Assembly (NCBI GenBank): GCA_905183005.1
Contig: CAJJDO010000013.1
Span: 485,728 to 549,727 of the forward strand
DNA from: Paramecium pentaurelia
Lineage: Eukaryota; Ciliophora; Oligohymenophorea; Peniculida; Parameciidae
Direction: 5' to 3'
Length of the DNA: 64,000 nt
Shown: positions 26,301-39,998 of the stretch, in pieces
Layout: each line of letters opens with the position of its first letter
How positions within the stretch are numbered: position 1 is the stretch's first letter
The notes under the pieces: generated by a model
Told to the model about the DNA's origin: nothing
The model's input: the letters and a program-made list of their open reading frames with translations, nothing else
The model's database searches: none
Made by a program: the position numbers and the translations under genes

Positions 26301-29300
26301 AATTAAAAATCATAATTAGCATAAGAGTAGGTTAATAACTAAAGATAAGCAATTTAATTATCAAAATTGAATACTCAAATGGTAGATCTTGAATAATAAT
26401 TAGAGAGTAAAGACTAAGAATTAAATTAATATATATAGTCATCAAATGATCTCAAAATTAAAAATGAATAATTAGAATAACAATTATTCAAACAATCTTA
26501 AGAATTATAAAATAGTAAGTCTCACAATTAAAGTTAAAGTGAGAATATTTCTTAGCTTAATGATATTATTAATCATTTAAGAGAAACTGAAAAATAATTA
26601 TAAGAAAGTGTTAAAGATATGTAAAATTAAAAATCTCTACTTCAAAAATAGATAAAAGAAAAAGAATAATAATTAGAGAATATACAACAAGAAATTAAAA
26701 ATTTAAATGCTTCATTATAGGCAGAAAAAAGTGAAAATTAAACATTATCTGATTAAATTAAATAATTATAAAATGAATTAATTTAAAAAATTAATGAAAC
26801 AACATTAGAAAATGAGAAATAATTATAATTGAATATTCAACAATAAAATAATAAAATTTAATAATATGAAATTTAAATATCAAAATTAAAGTAACTTAAT
26901 GAAAATATAAATAACAATTTGTAGGAATTAGAGAAACAAAAATAATCAGATAAAAATTAAATTATAGAATTAAATTAGAATATTTAGGAATTGTAAAATA
27001 ATTTGTAATTACAAGTTTCTTAAATAGAAGAATTTAAATCATAGAATAATTAAAAAGACTAATAAATATAATAACTTTTAATTTAAATAGAAGAATAAAA
27101 ATCTTAAATTGATAATATAAATGTATAATTTTAGAATGAACAAAAAAGACTTCAAGAAGAAAATGTAATTTTGAATAATACCAATTAACAATTATAAATT
27201 TAGGAATAATAACAATAAATATAAATAGCACAACTTAAATAAGATTATGAAAATAAAGTTGCAGAATTAAACGAATTGAATAATTAAATTATTTAGTTTG
27301 AATAAAATTATCAAAATGAATTATCAAATAATTAAACTATATAAAACTAATTAAATTAATAGAGAGAAGAAAATGAACAAAATCAATAAGAATAAAAAAA
27401 TAGATTGATTTAAACTTAATCTCTTATTTAAGAAATTGATATGTTGAAATAGTAACTTCTTTTAAATTAAGAAGATAATCTAAATTTGTAAACATAATTG
27501 AAAGCAGTAAATCAAGCAGAATCAAATAATAGAGTTATTGCTAATTAATAAGAATAAATAAAGAATCAAAAGATTTAAGAATTAGAAAATGAAAATTAAG
27601 AATCTTAAAATTTAGTAGAGATCTTATAAAAATAAATTGTTTAATTATAGGATGAAAAAGAAAAGGTTGAGGAGGAATTAAATGAAAGGAATTTATAATT
27701 AGATAATTATTCTAATGATATTGAGGAGCAAAAAATTCAATTCTAATAAAAAATATAAAATTTGGAATAAAACTAATAAACTTTTGAGATTGAGAAATAA
27801 TAAAATAATGATTAAATAATAAATTATTAAAATATAATTGAAAAGTTAAATTAGGAAAATTTATAATTATAAAATGAATTAAAAACCTTAAGTTCAAATA
27901 TTTAGATAGATATTGATAATCTGAAGTAATAATAAATAGTTGAAAAAGATGTTTAATTAAAATAATAAGATGAAGAAATAAAAGAATTAAAAGAAAAAAA
28001 TATTTAATTGAATGAAAAAATGAAATTATGTGAAGAATTACAAAATCATATTAAATAAACAAATGAAAAATTTGAAGAAAATAGATAAAAATTATAAGAA
28101 TTTGAAATTACTATAAATTAATTAAATCAAAGAATATAAACTCAAGAATAAGAATGTTATGAGAGTTTAAAAAAAAGTAGAGAATTAGATGATCGTTTGC
28201 TTGTAGCATAATCAGAGAAAAATAGGCTCATTTCCACTATTGATAATCTTAAAGAAGAAATTGCACAAAGAACCCAGAATGAATAAACAATATAAGATGA
28301 ATTAAAATAATTTTAATAATAAGTATTTAAATTGAAAGAGGAAAATATATTATAAGAATCAGAAATAATTTCAAAAAATACATAACTTAATTTATAAGAA
28401 TAGAAAATATCTTAATTAAATGATGACAGAGATTTATTGAAAAGTCAATTGAATGAAGGTAAAGATATGTTAAAAGATTTGTAATCGAAGTTAGAATTAT
28501 AATAATAAAGACAATAGAAATATGAAAACTTAGTTAAGAATGAGGAACTTAAATATTTATAAAAAATAGAAAATTTAGAAACTGATTTATCTTCATAGTA
28601 AGTAAATTCAAAGTTAAAAATAGAAAATGCAAAAAGGAAATTACGTTTAATATTATTAGAATTTGGTAAATGCAAAAGATAATAGTAACATTCAACTAAA
28701 TTAATATAAGCTTAATTAGTAAAGTTTAATGAAACTTATAAAACAATTTTGGTTAAATTGGTAAAAAAACTTAGTGTGATCAATTCACAAATTACATAAT
28801 TGAAATCAGAGCATTAAGTACTAGATGATATGTTAAGAGGATAAGTTAAAATTAATCCATAAATTTATAAACTGTTGAATTAAATATAATAATAATAAGA
28901 ATCAGTTATCAAAGGTTTTAAAGAGAAAATATAATAGTTAACTTCTTAGTAAGAAAATATGTTATTTGCTGATGAAAATAGAAAATAAGAAATTTAATCT
29001 TTATCTACAGATAGGAGTGATTTAAAAAATCAATTATAAGAGATTAATTAAAAATTATAATAATAATAATAAATTAATTTAGAATTAAAAGAAGAAATCT
29101 AAAGATTAGAAAGTTAAAATTTGTTATATTAAGGTCAAATATAAGAAAAGAATAGTGCAATAGATTAATCAAATGAAAAATGTAAGTTAATACCAAATCT
29201 CAAAAATGAAATACAATAATTAGAGTAATAAAGATAAAGATAATAAACTATGATTAATGAAATTCAGGCAAGTTTTTAAGTTACGATTGATCATTAATAA

Positions 29301-30808
29301 GAATAAATTTAATCTCTTAAAGAACAAAATAGAAATTTATTATCTGGATAGGAAATTAAAACATAAGATATTTATTTAAAATTATAAAAGCAAGAATAAT
29401 AATTAATTAAAGAGAAATAATTTAGTTAATAAATACTTGATAAACTTTCATCAAAAGATGAGGAAATACAATAACTTTAATTATCATAAAGAAAAAATCT
29501 CTAAGAAATAGATGATTTAAATAATGACATTGAGGATCTTAATGATAAAATTGAAAATCTTAAGGATTAGGCATAAAGATTTTAAGTTTATTGTTCTGAA
29601 AAAGAGGAATCAATTAGAAATTTGAAAGAGACTGTCTATAATTAGAATTTATAATTGGAAGAAAAAGGAAAAAAATTAAATTAAATTTAAAATGATAATG
29701 AAATATTAAGGAAAAAATATAAGGATTAAGAAGAAGTAATGATGAAAAATGATATAAAATTTTAAAGATAAAATAATAAAATGGAATAAATATAAAAGTT
29801 AATTAAAGACTATCCAAAAATAAGTAAAGAAATTAGTGATACAATAAAAAATACAGAAGAATTTTGTTTAGAAAGATTAAAATATTTGACTTAAATATTT
29901 ATGAAAAAGATTTAAACATTATAAGAGAAAATTGAAGAATCAGAATCAGCTAATGAATAAGAAATATAAAAATTAAAAAAATAATTATAATAATAATAAT
30001 AATAATATGATGAAATGTTTTCATAAACTTTAACTATTAACAATGAAAATCCTGATATGATGACTCATTTTAAGGAAGTATTGAAAAATGCAATATAAGA
30101 AAGAGATTAATTTTAACAAGAATTAAAATAAAAGAAGGAACTATTTGATAATGTTTCTGTTGAAAATAATTATCTAAAATTATAATTGTAAAATTTAAAA
30201 GATTAATTGGAACAAAAATGGAATGAAAGTGCTAATCAAAGTCTTGATTTAAGTTCAATTGACAATCAAGAAATAAGAAAGTTTGAACATAGTTCTATTA
30301 ATAATGCAACTATCATTGATCCTACTGTATAAAGTGGACATACTAAAAGTAGTTTATAAATAAAAGAATTTTAAAATTAGTTAGCCTAATAATTATAATA
30401 ATAAAATGAAAATAATAATACTAAATTTTATGATTTATAATTAGAAATAGAAAGTTATAAATTGGAAATTGAGAAGTATAAAAGCAATTTAATAGATTAT
30501 TAAGAAGGAGAAAAAAAAATGGTAAAGATGATATCTGATTTAAAAAGAGAAAATTGTTAACTATCATAAACAATTAACTAGACCGATATAAAGTCTTTGA
30601 AATAATAGATAAAACAATTACTTTAATCTTTTCTTGTATCACTATAAAATTAGTAAATATTAATAATTATTTTTTAAGGGCTTTAGAAACAGAAGATTAC
30701 TTTAAAATTCTATCTAACATGTTAGAACTAACAGATCTGGAAAGAACAAAACTCTAAGCCATAGTAAATTAAATGAATCAAAAGAAGAAAGGGGGCTTAT
30801 TTAGATGA
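23391..30808 (+). CDS. Giant golgin-like coiled-coil protein, 2,447 residues
   Basis: Introns at 23583-23608, 23918-23939 and 30653-30678 leave exactly 2,448 codons. Almost the entire protein is Gln/Glu/Lys/Leu/Asn heptad sequence, an extended rod. The last exons form a compact module: TDIKSLKQQIKQLLQSFL, then ALETEDYFKILSNMLEL and TDLERTKLQAIV. Its size, position and pattern (YLK-like helix, then a ML-LS-EE-like helix) resemble the GRIP domain that anchors golgins to the trans-Golgi through Arl1. The GRIP call is inference from pattern; a myosin-tail or basal-body rod protein is the alternative. Glutamine is the commonest residue, mostly as TAA/TAG, which makes the gene look riddled with stops under the standard code. 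It converges on the channel gene, whose 3' end lies about 65 bases away. Confidence 0.85.
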
Positions 30809-30873
30809 TCTATATAAACTAAAATTTTTATATAAAATTTAGATATAATATAAAAATAATACTAAATTTTACA

Positions 30874-33570
30874 TCAAAAACTGATACGAGAGTTACTTTT
30901 TAATGTATTTAAACTTTTAATTTTTGTTACAACACTTCTAAACTAATATTCTATGATTATTTTACTTTTGAATTTTTAGTTATAAATTTATTTCTTTTCT
31001 TTTCTATTCTTGTTAAATGGAAGACTCTTGTATTTTCAAATTCAAACATAGTTTATTTCTTTTTTAATTGAGATTTAGTAAAATATCTTTTCAGGTCATC
31101 TTATTTCAAATTAAAACAATAATATTATAAATATGATTAAAATTCTTCAACACCAAATGAACTATATTTTGGTGGTATCTATGATATAAATCCTCTTTTT
31201 TAAATTTTATTATATCTTTATAAAACAAATTCAACATTGTCTCTTTAACAAAAATTATGATAAGTTGATACTTTATCAAAATTTGATAATTCTGAAAAAT
31301 GAATATGTTAATATTTTTATTTTTTGTATTTTAATGTATTAATTTAATCCAAAAGATCATTAAAACGATCAGATGCTATTTAATCAATATATTATTCTTC
31401 TATCATAATTCTTTAAGTTAATGCACCAACTGTATTTTTAGAATGATTCGATGTTTCTTCATAATTAAATTATAGTTAATCAAACTTTTTTTTATTTTTA
31501 TTATTAAAAATTGAGACTTACAAAGATGTTATTATTCTTGAAGGAGTATCATCATCTATAGAATTATTATCCTCTTCAATATTATAATAATTAGTAAAAA
31601 TTGTATCAACAATTCCTTTCGAACTTAGAAATGATATTCTTTTATTATTAATTTAAATGAATCTTTTCTAAGTTTATTATATCTAGTATGCTGAAGATCT
31701 AGCATTAAAATCTATTCTATCTTTTCTAATATATACAGTTTATTCAATTTTACGATATTAATGCAAAAAAGATAGAAAATGAGGGGCATTACTATATAAT
31801 TAAAAGAATATACACTTAAAAATGTAATACTGGACATTCTTTAGCCAAATGATCATCCATTTAGCAAACATAGCATCTAATTTGTAAATAACTATAATCT
31901 GATTCAAATATTATTGCATTTCTTACTTAAAAGTATTATTGCAGATCTCTTGGGTAAGATTTGGCAATTTCTAAGAATTTCTATTAATTAAGTACAAAAA
32001 TATGAGAAAAGCTTCTACTTATTGCACTGGCTGATCTTAATTGATTAGAAAAAAAACTGATTTCTCCAAAATAATCATTCTTTATTTTCTTATCAATTAT
32101 AATATTTGTTTTCATGAAATATATATCTACATCTCCTTTTTATATTAAAAATAAATCATAAGTAATTGAAGGAATTTCTAGAAATATTATTTCTTCAGGA
32201 AAATATAACTTATCCTCCAAAATTGGTATAATTCCTTACATAAGAAATCTCTTAGTATGTAAATTCCATAAAATATCTATATGTCCAAATAATTTTCCAT
32301 TTACTAATTCTTAGATATCTCTTGCTAATTCATCAGATAATAATTTTGTAATATCTTTTAATAGAATCTAGTGACTATCCCAAACAAACTCTAAGTATTT
32401 TCTAACTTTATTTTAAAGTAGATCTGGTATTTTAGCTTTCTTCATATATTTATTTAAGAGACTCACTTTTTATTTTCTAATATTTGATTTTTCTTATAAT
32501 GAAGATAATGCAAATCCAATTGAATTCATTGTAAATGCAAATCCACCACAAGCCACTAACAATAGGAATATTCCCAAAAATCTTTCAACTGTAGTTAATG
32601 GACTTATATCTCCATATCCAACTGTCGTCATAGTTGCAACTCCCCAATATAAAGAATATATATATCTAGTCTACCAATCATATTCTTCTTAATCTCCTAA
32701 CCAAGAATGTTCCTCTTAAATTGCTGTATAATGAAATATACAACCTAAAACATGGGCAAAAAATAGTACAAATACAAATAATTTTATAAAAGTTATGATC
32801 ACACCAACAATTCTAGAAGTTTATATATATTCATCAATTTTATCTATTATTTTTTTTAGTTTTGCTAGTCTTAATAATTTTAAAACTCTAACGAATTTCA
32901 AAAATTTAAATAATCTTAATAATTTAGCACTCTATATAAGTTATTATGACTCATCAATAATAATATCATAAGGGAATGTTGAAATTACATCAATCCAAAA
33001 CCAAAATGATAAATAATTTTTAAAAATATATGTTCTATTCATTTATAAAGAACCATCAATGTAAACTCCAGTATTAAAATTCAATATCATATCAAAAGCA
33101 AACACTCCCAATGATAAATTTGAAATTTCATTACTGATTTCTATCTCAAAACTAATTTAAAAGGGAATACTAATCATTTCATAAATAACAAATCCTAAAC
33201 AAATTAAATCCCAAATTAATTTTATCGATCCATCAGGAGTCATTGTATAAGGAGGTTAAGGTGAAAAGTGTTTTTTTAACTTTCTTAACTAAGAATTGAA
33301 TGAAATTAGATAATGCTGAAATTTCATTGCACATGTTTATGAATATAATCTAGTATACTTTGAATTCATAAAATTTAAGCTTCTTTATTCCCATTAAAAT
33401 TTTCTTCTTTATTTTAATAATATTTTGAATTCCTTTTTCTTTTCTAATTCATCTCCCGAATCATCACTTGTAACGGCAATATCTCTTAAATATTTTAATT
33501 ATTTTCTATTCAACCACTCTTTCTCCTTACTATTTTTTTATAAATATTCATTTTATTTTCTTTCATTCAT
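30874..33570 (-). CDS. Voltage/cyclic-nucleotide-type K+ channel with C-terminal zinc knuckle
   Basis: About 880 residues of the EAG/HCN/CNG class. A charged cytosolic N-terminus ends before S1. S4 is basic (LLRLFKFLKFVRVLKLLRLAK). The pore contains GVATMTTVGYGDIS, a K+-selective filter. After S6 come a C-linker and a cyclic-nucleotide-binding-like domain (FGEISFFSNQLRSASAIS). Unusually, CYVCQMDDHLAKEC follows it, a perfect C-X2-C-X4-H-X4-C zinc knuckle at 31834-31875. A 22-nt intron just after it restores the frame into a 250-residue basic tail. The start ATG 33570 follows non-coding sequence. The 3' end is unsure: the frame stays open past 30,900 and the TGA at 30874 needs a further small intron. 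Confidence 0.9.
31834..31875 (-). other. CCHC zinc-knuckle motif inside the K+ channel
   Basis: Codons for Cys, Cys, His, Cys at exact zinc-knuckle spacing, directly after the cyclic-nucleotide-binding-like domain. Such knuckles usually bind single-stranded nucleic acid or proteins. Confidence 0.8.
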
Positions 33571-33884
33571 TAATTATTGAAAATAAATTGTAAATATTAT
33601 TGTTGATAATACCAACAAATTGATAAATAGACATTAAAATACAATCCAGATCAAAATAACATATACATCATTAAAATATTATTTTTACTCATATTAAATA
33701 ACTATAAAGCCAAACAAATTAATTTATAACTAATATACTGATCAAAATCATAAATTAATATTTTATTCAAAGATAATTGAAATTAATGTAAATACATTAC
33801 CATTTTTTTATTCAGATTATTATCGAATTCGATCAAGTTATAATAATTTATTTTTATAAAAATAATATCAATTTCCTTAAATAA
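33571..33884. other. Intergenic spacer
   Basis: About 310 bases between the channel start and the MSH6 stop, AT-rich, no feature recognised. Confidence 0.5.
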
Positions 33885-36800
33885 TCAAATAATACCATAT
33901 TCATTTATAATTTAATTAAATTTTTGTAGAGTTTGCTCTGTGTTCTTTTGCACTTTATTTTCAAAAAAATTTGCCTTTTCTTCAGCCTTTTTTATTATTG
34001 AATTATCAATTCCTACAACTTTAGCCACATTTATTCCAAAAGAAGCTTCACATGCTCCTTCCTTTAATCTATAAAGAAAAATAACTTTCCCATCTTAAAT
34101 ATAACAAGCCATATGAACATTAGTTACTTCATTAATTAATTTGGCCTCCTCTATTAAAATTCTAAAATGAGTCGCAAAAAGCACTCTACACTATATTGTC
34201 TTAATAAGATAATTCATAACAGCAGAAGCAATAGCCACTCCATCATATGTGGAAGTTCCTCTTCCTAATTCATCAGTAATAAATAAAGAATTTTTGGTTC
34301 CATATTTTAAAGGTATTAATGTTTCTTCTAATTCAACATAAAAAGTAGATTTTCCTTCCATTAAATAATCTTTGGCTCCTATCCTTGTAAATATCCTATC
34401 TATAGGAGAAAGTTCCATTTCATCACATGGAACTGAACATCCAAGTTATGCTAAAATTGCAAGTACACAAACCATTCTAAGAGTTGTGCTTTTACCTCCC
34501 ATATTGGGACCAGTCAATAATTAAAATTTACAAAGCTTTTCTCCCATGTCAATAGAATTTGAAACAAAATTTATATTGGTCAAACATGGATGCTTTCCTT
34601 CTTTAATAACTAATTTAATTTTTTCAGTTGTAAATTTTGGCATTGTCATTTTTCCTTCTGATGTATCTCCAAATACACTTAATGAACATAAAGCATCCAA
34701 TTCATTTAATATTTTAATAAGAGAATCCCATACATATTGATTAGATTGAAAATGTTTGAATATGAAATTACCAAATGCTGTTAATTATTACTTTTTTGTT
34801 TCTTCAGCCTATTCTAATTCAGTAACTAAATCCTTAATTTCTTAAGTTATATATCTTTTATATCCCTATCTTGATGAAGTGAATTCAAAATCTTCAGGTT
34901 TTGACTTTTATACTAATTCATCTGGAATTTCAATTTCATATCTAAATTTAGTATGTACATATTATAAGTTGCTATTATTCTTAAATAATTTTCTTTTTAT
35001 TTGTTAGAGATAATCATAAAGTTTTTATTATACTAATTCAACTTCAGCAACTGATTGATCATAACTTTCTAAGACTCCTGTTACTGGTTTAGGGACTTCC
35101 TTATCTTTTTCCTTTTCCCATATAATATATTATTCAAATTCATCTAATTATTCTTAAACATTAGGAAGTAAACCTCCATCTGTTTCAAAAGTCATCATTT
35201 TTCTTAACTTTTCACTTCTAAAGTTTATTTTATATTAACCAAATAATGTTATTTCTTATTAAGCAAGTCTCAATGCTTTAGTAAGATTCTTAAACTCTTT
35301 TAGACGTTGTTCAGATAGGTTTTCGTAAAATACTGCTTTACTTTCAGTTTTAATTGAGTATTCATAAATTCTACTGCATCTTCTTTCAAAATCTGGAAAT
35401 GATTTAATACTTTATCTAAATAAATCTCTTTCTTTTCTAAATTGGCTAATATCACTTACCATAGTTTATCTCTCTCTAATCTAATCAACTTAATAAAGGG
35501 GAGCACAAACCCACCTTCTTAGTAATCGATGTCCACCAGGAGTAACAGTTTTATTTATCACACCAAATAATGAATAATCTTTTTTATCTACAAAAGTTGT
35601 AGTTTAAAGAATCTCTAAATGATACTAGAAAAATTAAATAAATATTATACAATTGCTTAACTATCTAAAATCATACATTATTGTAATGAAAATTCTTCAT
35701 CATATAATTTAAATTTTGCACATCCCAAAACTCGATCTAATATTAAGATTTGATTTAAGTAAGTAAATAATCCATTTAAAGCTTATAGAACAACTTAATT
35801 ATTTTGATAAAACTTAATAGCAGTAGGAAATCCATTTTAATAATATTATTCAAGTCTAAATAATGCTTTTTTTTCATCCCAATTATCTTTAGATGCTGTT
35901 AGATGTGAAATAACACTTTTAATAACAGATCCAGATATCATTTTGGTTATTGGATCAATTTGTGGTAGATTATGTTAATCAATAACTGTTTCAACAGGTC
36001 TCATATGAAGTAATAAAGTCTTAAGAGATTCATAATTTTTATCTCTATTTTCAATAAATGCTAATGATATTGTATTTGTTTATCTTTCAAAAATAGCTAT
36101 TCCATATTCTTCAATTGTGTTTGATAAGATTTTCTTTCGTATAACTAGTAAAACCTTTTCATCTAAATTCATTTATGATTCTCCTTCTTCATATAAATAT
36201 GTTCCTTTTGTTAAAATCTCACTTATTTATCTCTAGACTATTTTATCAGTGTTACCTGTTCCAATTTTCTTATTTTAAGCTACTCTTTAATTCATTTATT
36301 CTGGAGTTTCTGTTTAATCTACTATTACAACTTTATATCCATATTCTAATAAAAGAGCTTTATATTTATGGACTGCTTTTTCTGGGAATCCTGTATGCCT
36401 ATAATATTACTAGATTCAATTACATCTTTCTTCCCATCCAATTTAAATCTAAATATTTATTTCCTATATAAGCATCTTCATAAAATAATTCATAGAATTT
36501 TCCTAATTTGAAAAATATAATCTTATCAAAATTTTCACTCTTATATTTCCAAAATTATTGCATACATTTAGTTAATTTATTAAATTCATTTTAAGGTATT
36601 AATAGAGTAGTTGGATCTGCATCTTAAGTTCCATGTAATTTACCACTTTTATCTCTTGATGAACCAATAGATGCCCATTTTGGAGTCACATCATCAAATT
36701 CTTCATAAACATTAATTTTATCTGTTGGAAGTTTAAAATCTAAATTTCCTTACATATTTTCTTGAGAATTATCAAATTCTTCTTCTTCTTATTTTGTAGG

Positions 36801-37253
36801 TTATTTTAATGATTTGCCTTATTTATCATATTCAGATTTTTTTTACTTGTTTTAGGATTTAGTATTATTTTTAGTATTATCTTATTTAATAAATACAGCT
36901 AAAGATTTCTTCTCTTTATTCTTCTCTTAAGAACAAACAAAAGAGAATTTATCAATTTTAAACTAATTTTAATCTTCATATTTTTATTATTATTCATCAT
37001 CACTATCTACAAAATTATTCCTTTTTAATCTACTAAATTAATGTGGCTTTTCTTAAGCTTTTTCAATTAATTTATCTTTAATTGCTTAGACTTCTTCTTT
37101 AGTAATTGAAGTGCAAGGTTTGATGTATTAAACATCTATCTTTTTTTCTTCTACTATTGTATTAGAATTTGATGTCTTATTAACATTTAAGTTTGTAGTA
37201 TCATTCTTTTTCTATGACGAAGTTAGGAACCTTTAAAGTGTTGTTTACTTCAT
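33885..37253 (-). CDS. MSH6: DNA mismatch-repair protein MSH6
   Basis: MutS homologue, about 1,110 residues, partner of MSH2 in recognising mismatches and small loops. The N-terminus begins MKQTTLQRFLTSSQKK, a PCNA-interacting-box pattern (Q-x-x-L-x-x-F-L) at the very start as in other MSH6 proteins, which fixes the start codon. A charged linker follows, then the mismatch-binding domain with FFKLGKFYELFYEDA. The C-terminal ATPase has Walker A LTGPNMGGKSTTLRM, then PIDRIFTRIGA, STFYVELEET and the Walker B/signature block DELGRGTSTYDG. SPIDRIFTRIGAKD favours MSH6 over MSH2/3. No PWWP domain is visible, unlike animal MSH6. Nuclear. Confidence 0.95.
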
Positions 37254-37788
37254 TAGACCGCGAATTATTTTTTTTAACTAATGAATTAGTCAAATTTTAA
37301 ATTATGCTCTAAAATAATTATAATAAATACATAAATATCTTCAAATTCTCAAAATTTAAGCAAAAGTTATTTAAAATATAGCTATCTCTTTGCCTAAAAG
37401 ATCTCTATATGATTTATTCAAATTAAAAAATTTTAATTGTAATTTAAGATTTTGTGGGTATTACCAATATACATATATTAATCCTTAAATTAATGAAAAA
37501 ATGAACCATAAACTTAATATTTATGGGAACGATTTTTAATGATTAACAAAATCTGTAAAAAGATTTTTCAATTAATCTTTTTACTAATATTAAAAGTGAA
37601 ATTTAATAAAGAAAATACTATACCATTAATTTAAGTTAGCTTAACTCACTTTCAAATTACTTGATTTCTGAAATATACTTTATTAATTGATTGTGGAACT
37701 TTAATATATAGGGATAATAAATATTAATCATATATATTATTGAAATTACATTCAGGTTTAGCAAATGTACAAATTTCGATTTATTTAT
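37254..37788. other. Intergenic spacer
   Basis: About 535 bases upstream of MSH6 with no protein-like frame or RNA gene. It ends where the first copy of a 1.1-kb repeat begins. Confidence 0.5.
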
Positions 37789-38892
37789 TAAATATTGATT
37801 TAGAATCATCAAAATAATTATCCAAAACAAATCTATCTTTCTTATTGATGAATAAATCAAAAATGTTTAAAGTTATAGAAAGAAAGAATTGAATATTAAA
37901 ATACTTTTATGAGAAACTTTAAATGATTACTTAAAAAATAGTTTGGAATTAATTGTTAACATTTGCTTAAAATTCTATATCTATCAGTATAAGTTTATAA
38001 AACATAAAAAATTGATATTAATTAATAGAGGAAATAATTAGACTACCAATATTGAAGCAATTTATTTTTTTTAATTAGAAATGGAATTAAGAGTGATTAA
38101 AAATAAATATTGAAATAGTAAGGAGTATTGAATTTATAATTATAGATTTCATTGTTGTAAATATATTTATTATTTTATTTTAGACAATTATTTTACAACT
38201 TGTATAATTGTTGTTTGAGTTATAGGTATGACCAAGAAATATTTGACACATTTATTTTAGAGTTTGAGATAGCTTACTTTCAAAATACTTTGAAATAAAA
38301 TAATCACTGACCTTTTTTGAATAAATTTAATTTATTAATGAATTATATTACATTAAGATTCAATAATTCAGAGTTTGAACATCGATATTCCTCTTAAAGG
38401 AAAAGCCTTTAATTATAGAGTTAAACTGTTTATCGACTTTTTCTCATAATATTAATATTATTTGAAATTCTTGAGAACGTATTACAAAAACTGTGGTTTG
38501 AAACTATTTTAAATTTACTTGGACTTTTAATCATGTTGTTTGGCTATATTTTTAAATAATAATTAGCCTCATTTAACAATACATTAACATTAATAGCAAT
38601 TATAATTTACAACATTTAACATCCTATTAAATATGGTTTTTTAAATCATTTCAATGATAGAGAAGTATTAGAAAGCTACTTCATTTGTTTAGGAACTATG
38701 GGGTAAAATAATTAAATATTTTAGAATCATCTCTTAATGGAGTTATTTAGTAAAAACCTTCATTACAATTATAGTACTCATTCTTAATATTACATCTCTT
38801 TACTTAGTTTCTGATGGTTGGAGAGAAATTTTATTATTTATTTTTTCTAGTATAATAGCAATATACAGTTATTATATTAACGAATGGTAAAC
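37789..38892. repeat. 1,104-bp direct repeat, copy 1
   Basis: Reappears at 38895-39998 (offset 1,106) with no difference I can see. It stops at a single N (38893), and holds the 5' flank and the N-terminal part of the histidine-kinase-like gene. Most simply an unmerged contig overlap. Confidence 0.9.
38338..38892 (+). pseudogene. Truncated duplicate of the histidine-kinase-like gene
   Basis: Same sequence as the 5' part of the gene at 39444-41391, starting at the equivalent ATG and cut off at the N. If the repeat is an assembly artefact this copy does not exist in the cell; if real, it is a truncated gene. Confidence 0.75.
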
Positions 38893-38894
38893 NA

Positions 38895-39998
38895 TAAATA
38901 TTGATTTAGAATCATCAAAATAATTATCCAAAACAAATCTATCTTTCTTATTGATGAATAAATCAAAAATGTTTAAAGTTATAGAAAGAAAGAATTGAAT
39001 ATTAAAATACTTTTATGAGAAACTTTAAATGATTACTTAAAAAATAGTTTGGAATTAATTGTTAACATTTGCTTAAAATTCTATATCTATCAGTATAAGT
39101 TTATAAAACATAAAAAATTGATATTAATTAATAGAGGAAATAATTAGACTACCAATATTGAAGCAATTTATTTTTTTTAATTAGAAATGGAATTAAGAGT
39201 GATTAAAAATAAATATTGAAATAGTAAGGAGTATTGAATTTATAATTATAGATTTCATTGTTGTAAATATATTTATTATTTTATTTTAGACAATTATTTT
39301 ACAACTTGTATAATTGTTGTTTGAGTTATAGGTATGACCAAGAAATATTTGACACATTTATTTTAGAGTTTGAGATAGCTTACTTTCAAAATACTTTGAA
39401 ATAAAATAATCACTGACCTTTTTTGAATAAATTTAATTTATTAATGAATTATATTACATTAAGATTCAATAATTCAGAGTTTGAACATCGATATTCCTCT
39501 TAAAGGAAAAGCCTTTAATTATAGAGTTAAACTGTTTATCGACTTTTTCTCATAATATTAATATTATTTGAAATTCTTGAGAACGTATTACAAAAACTGT
39601 GGTTTGAAACTATTTTAAATTTACTTGGACTTTTAATCATGTTGTTTGGCTATATTTTTAAATAATAATTAGCCTCATTTAACAATACATTAACATTAAT
39701 AGCAATTATAATTTACAACATTTAACATCCTATTAAATATGGTTTTTTAAATCATTTCAATGATAGAGAAGTATTAGAAAGCTACTTCATTTGTTTAGGA
39801 ACTATGGGGTAAAATAATTAAATATTTTAGAATCATCTCTTAATGGAGTTATTTAGTAAAAACCTTCATTACAATTATAGTACTCATTCTTAATATTACA
39901 TCTCTTTACTTAGTTTCTGATGGTTGGAGAGAAATTTTATTATTTATTTTTTCTAGTATAATAGCAATATACAGTTATTATATTAACGAATGGTAAAC
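38895..39998. repeat. 1,104-bp direct repeat, copy 2
   Basis: Identical to 37789-38892 and continues without a break into the rest of the histidine-kinase-like gene. Confidence 0.9.

Noticed and set aside
23391..30808. Dense TAA/TAG stops suggesting a huge non-coding or pseudogene region
   Set aside because: They are in-frame glutamine codons under the ciliate code; the frame never meets TGA until the end apart from three tiny introns.
37657..37860. Minus-strand 67-residue ORF at the start of the 1.1-kb repeat
   Set aside because: Low-complexity Ile/Tyr/Asn composition typical of non-coding AT-rich DNA, no neighbours or motifs in support.
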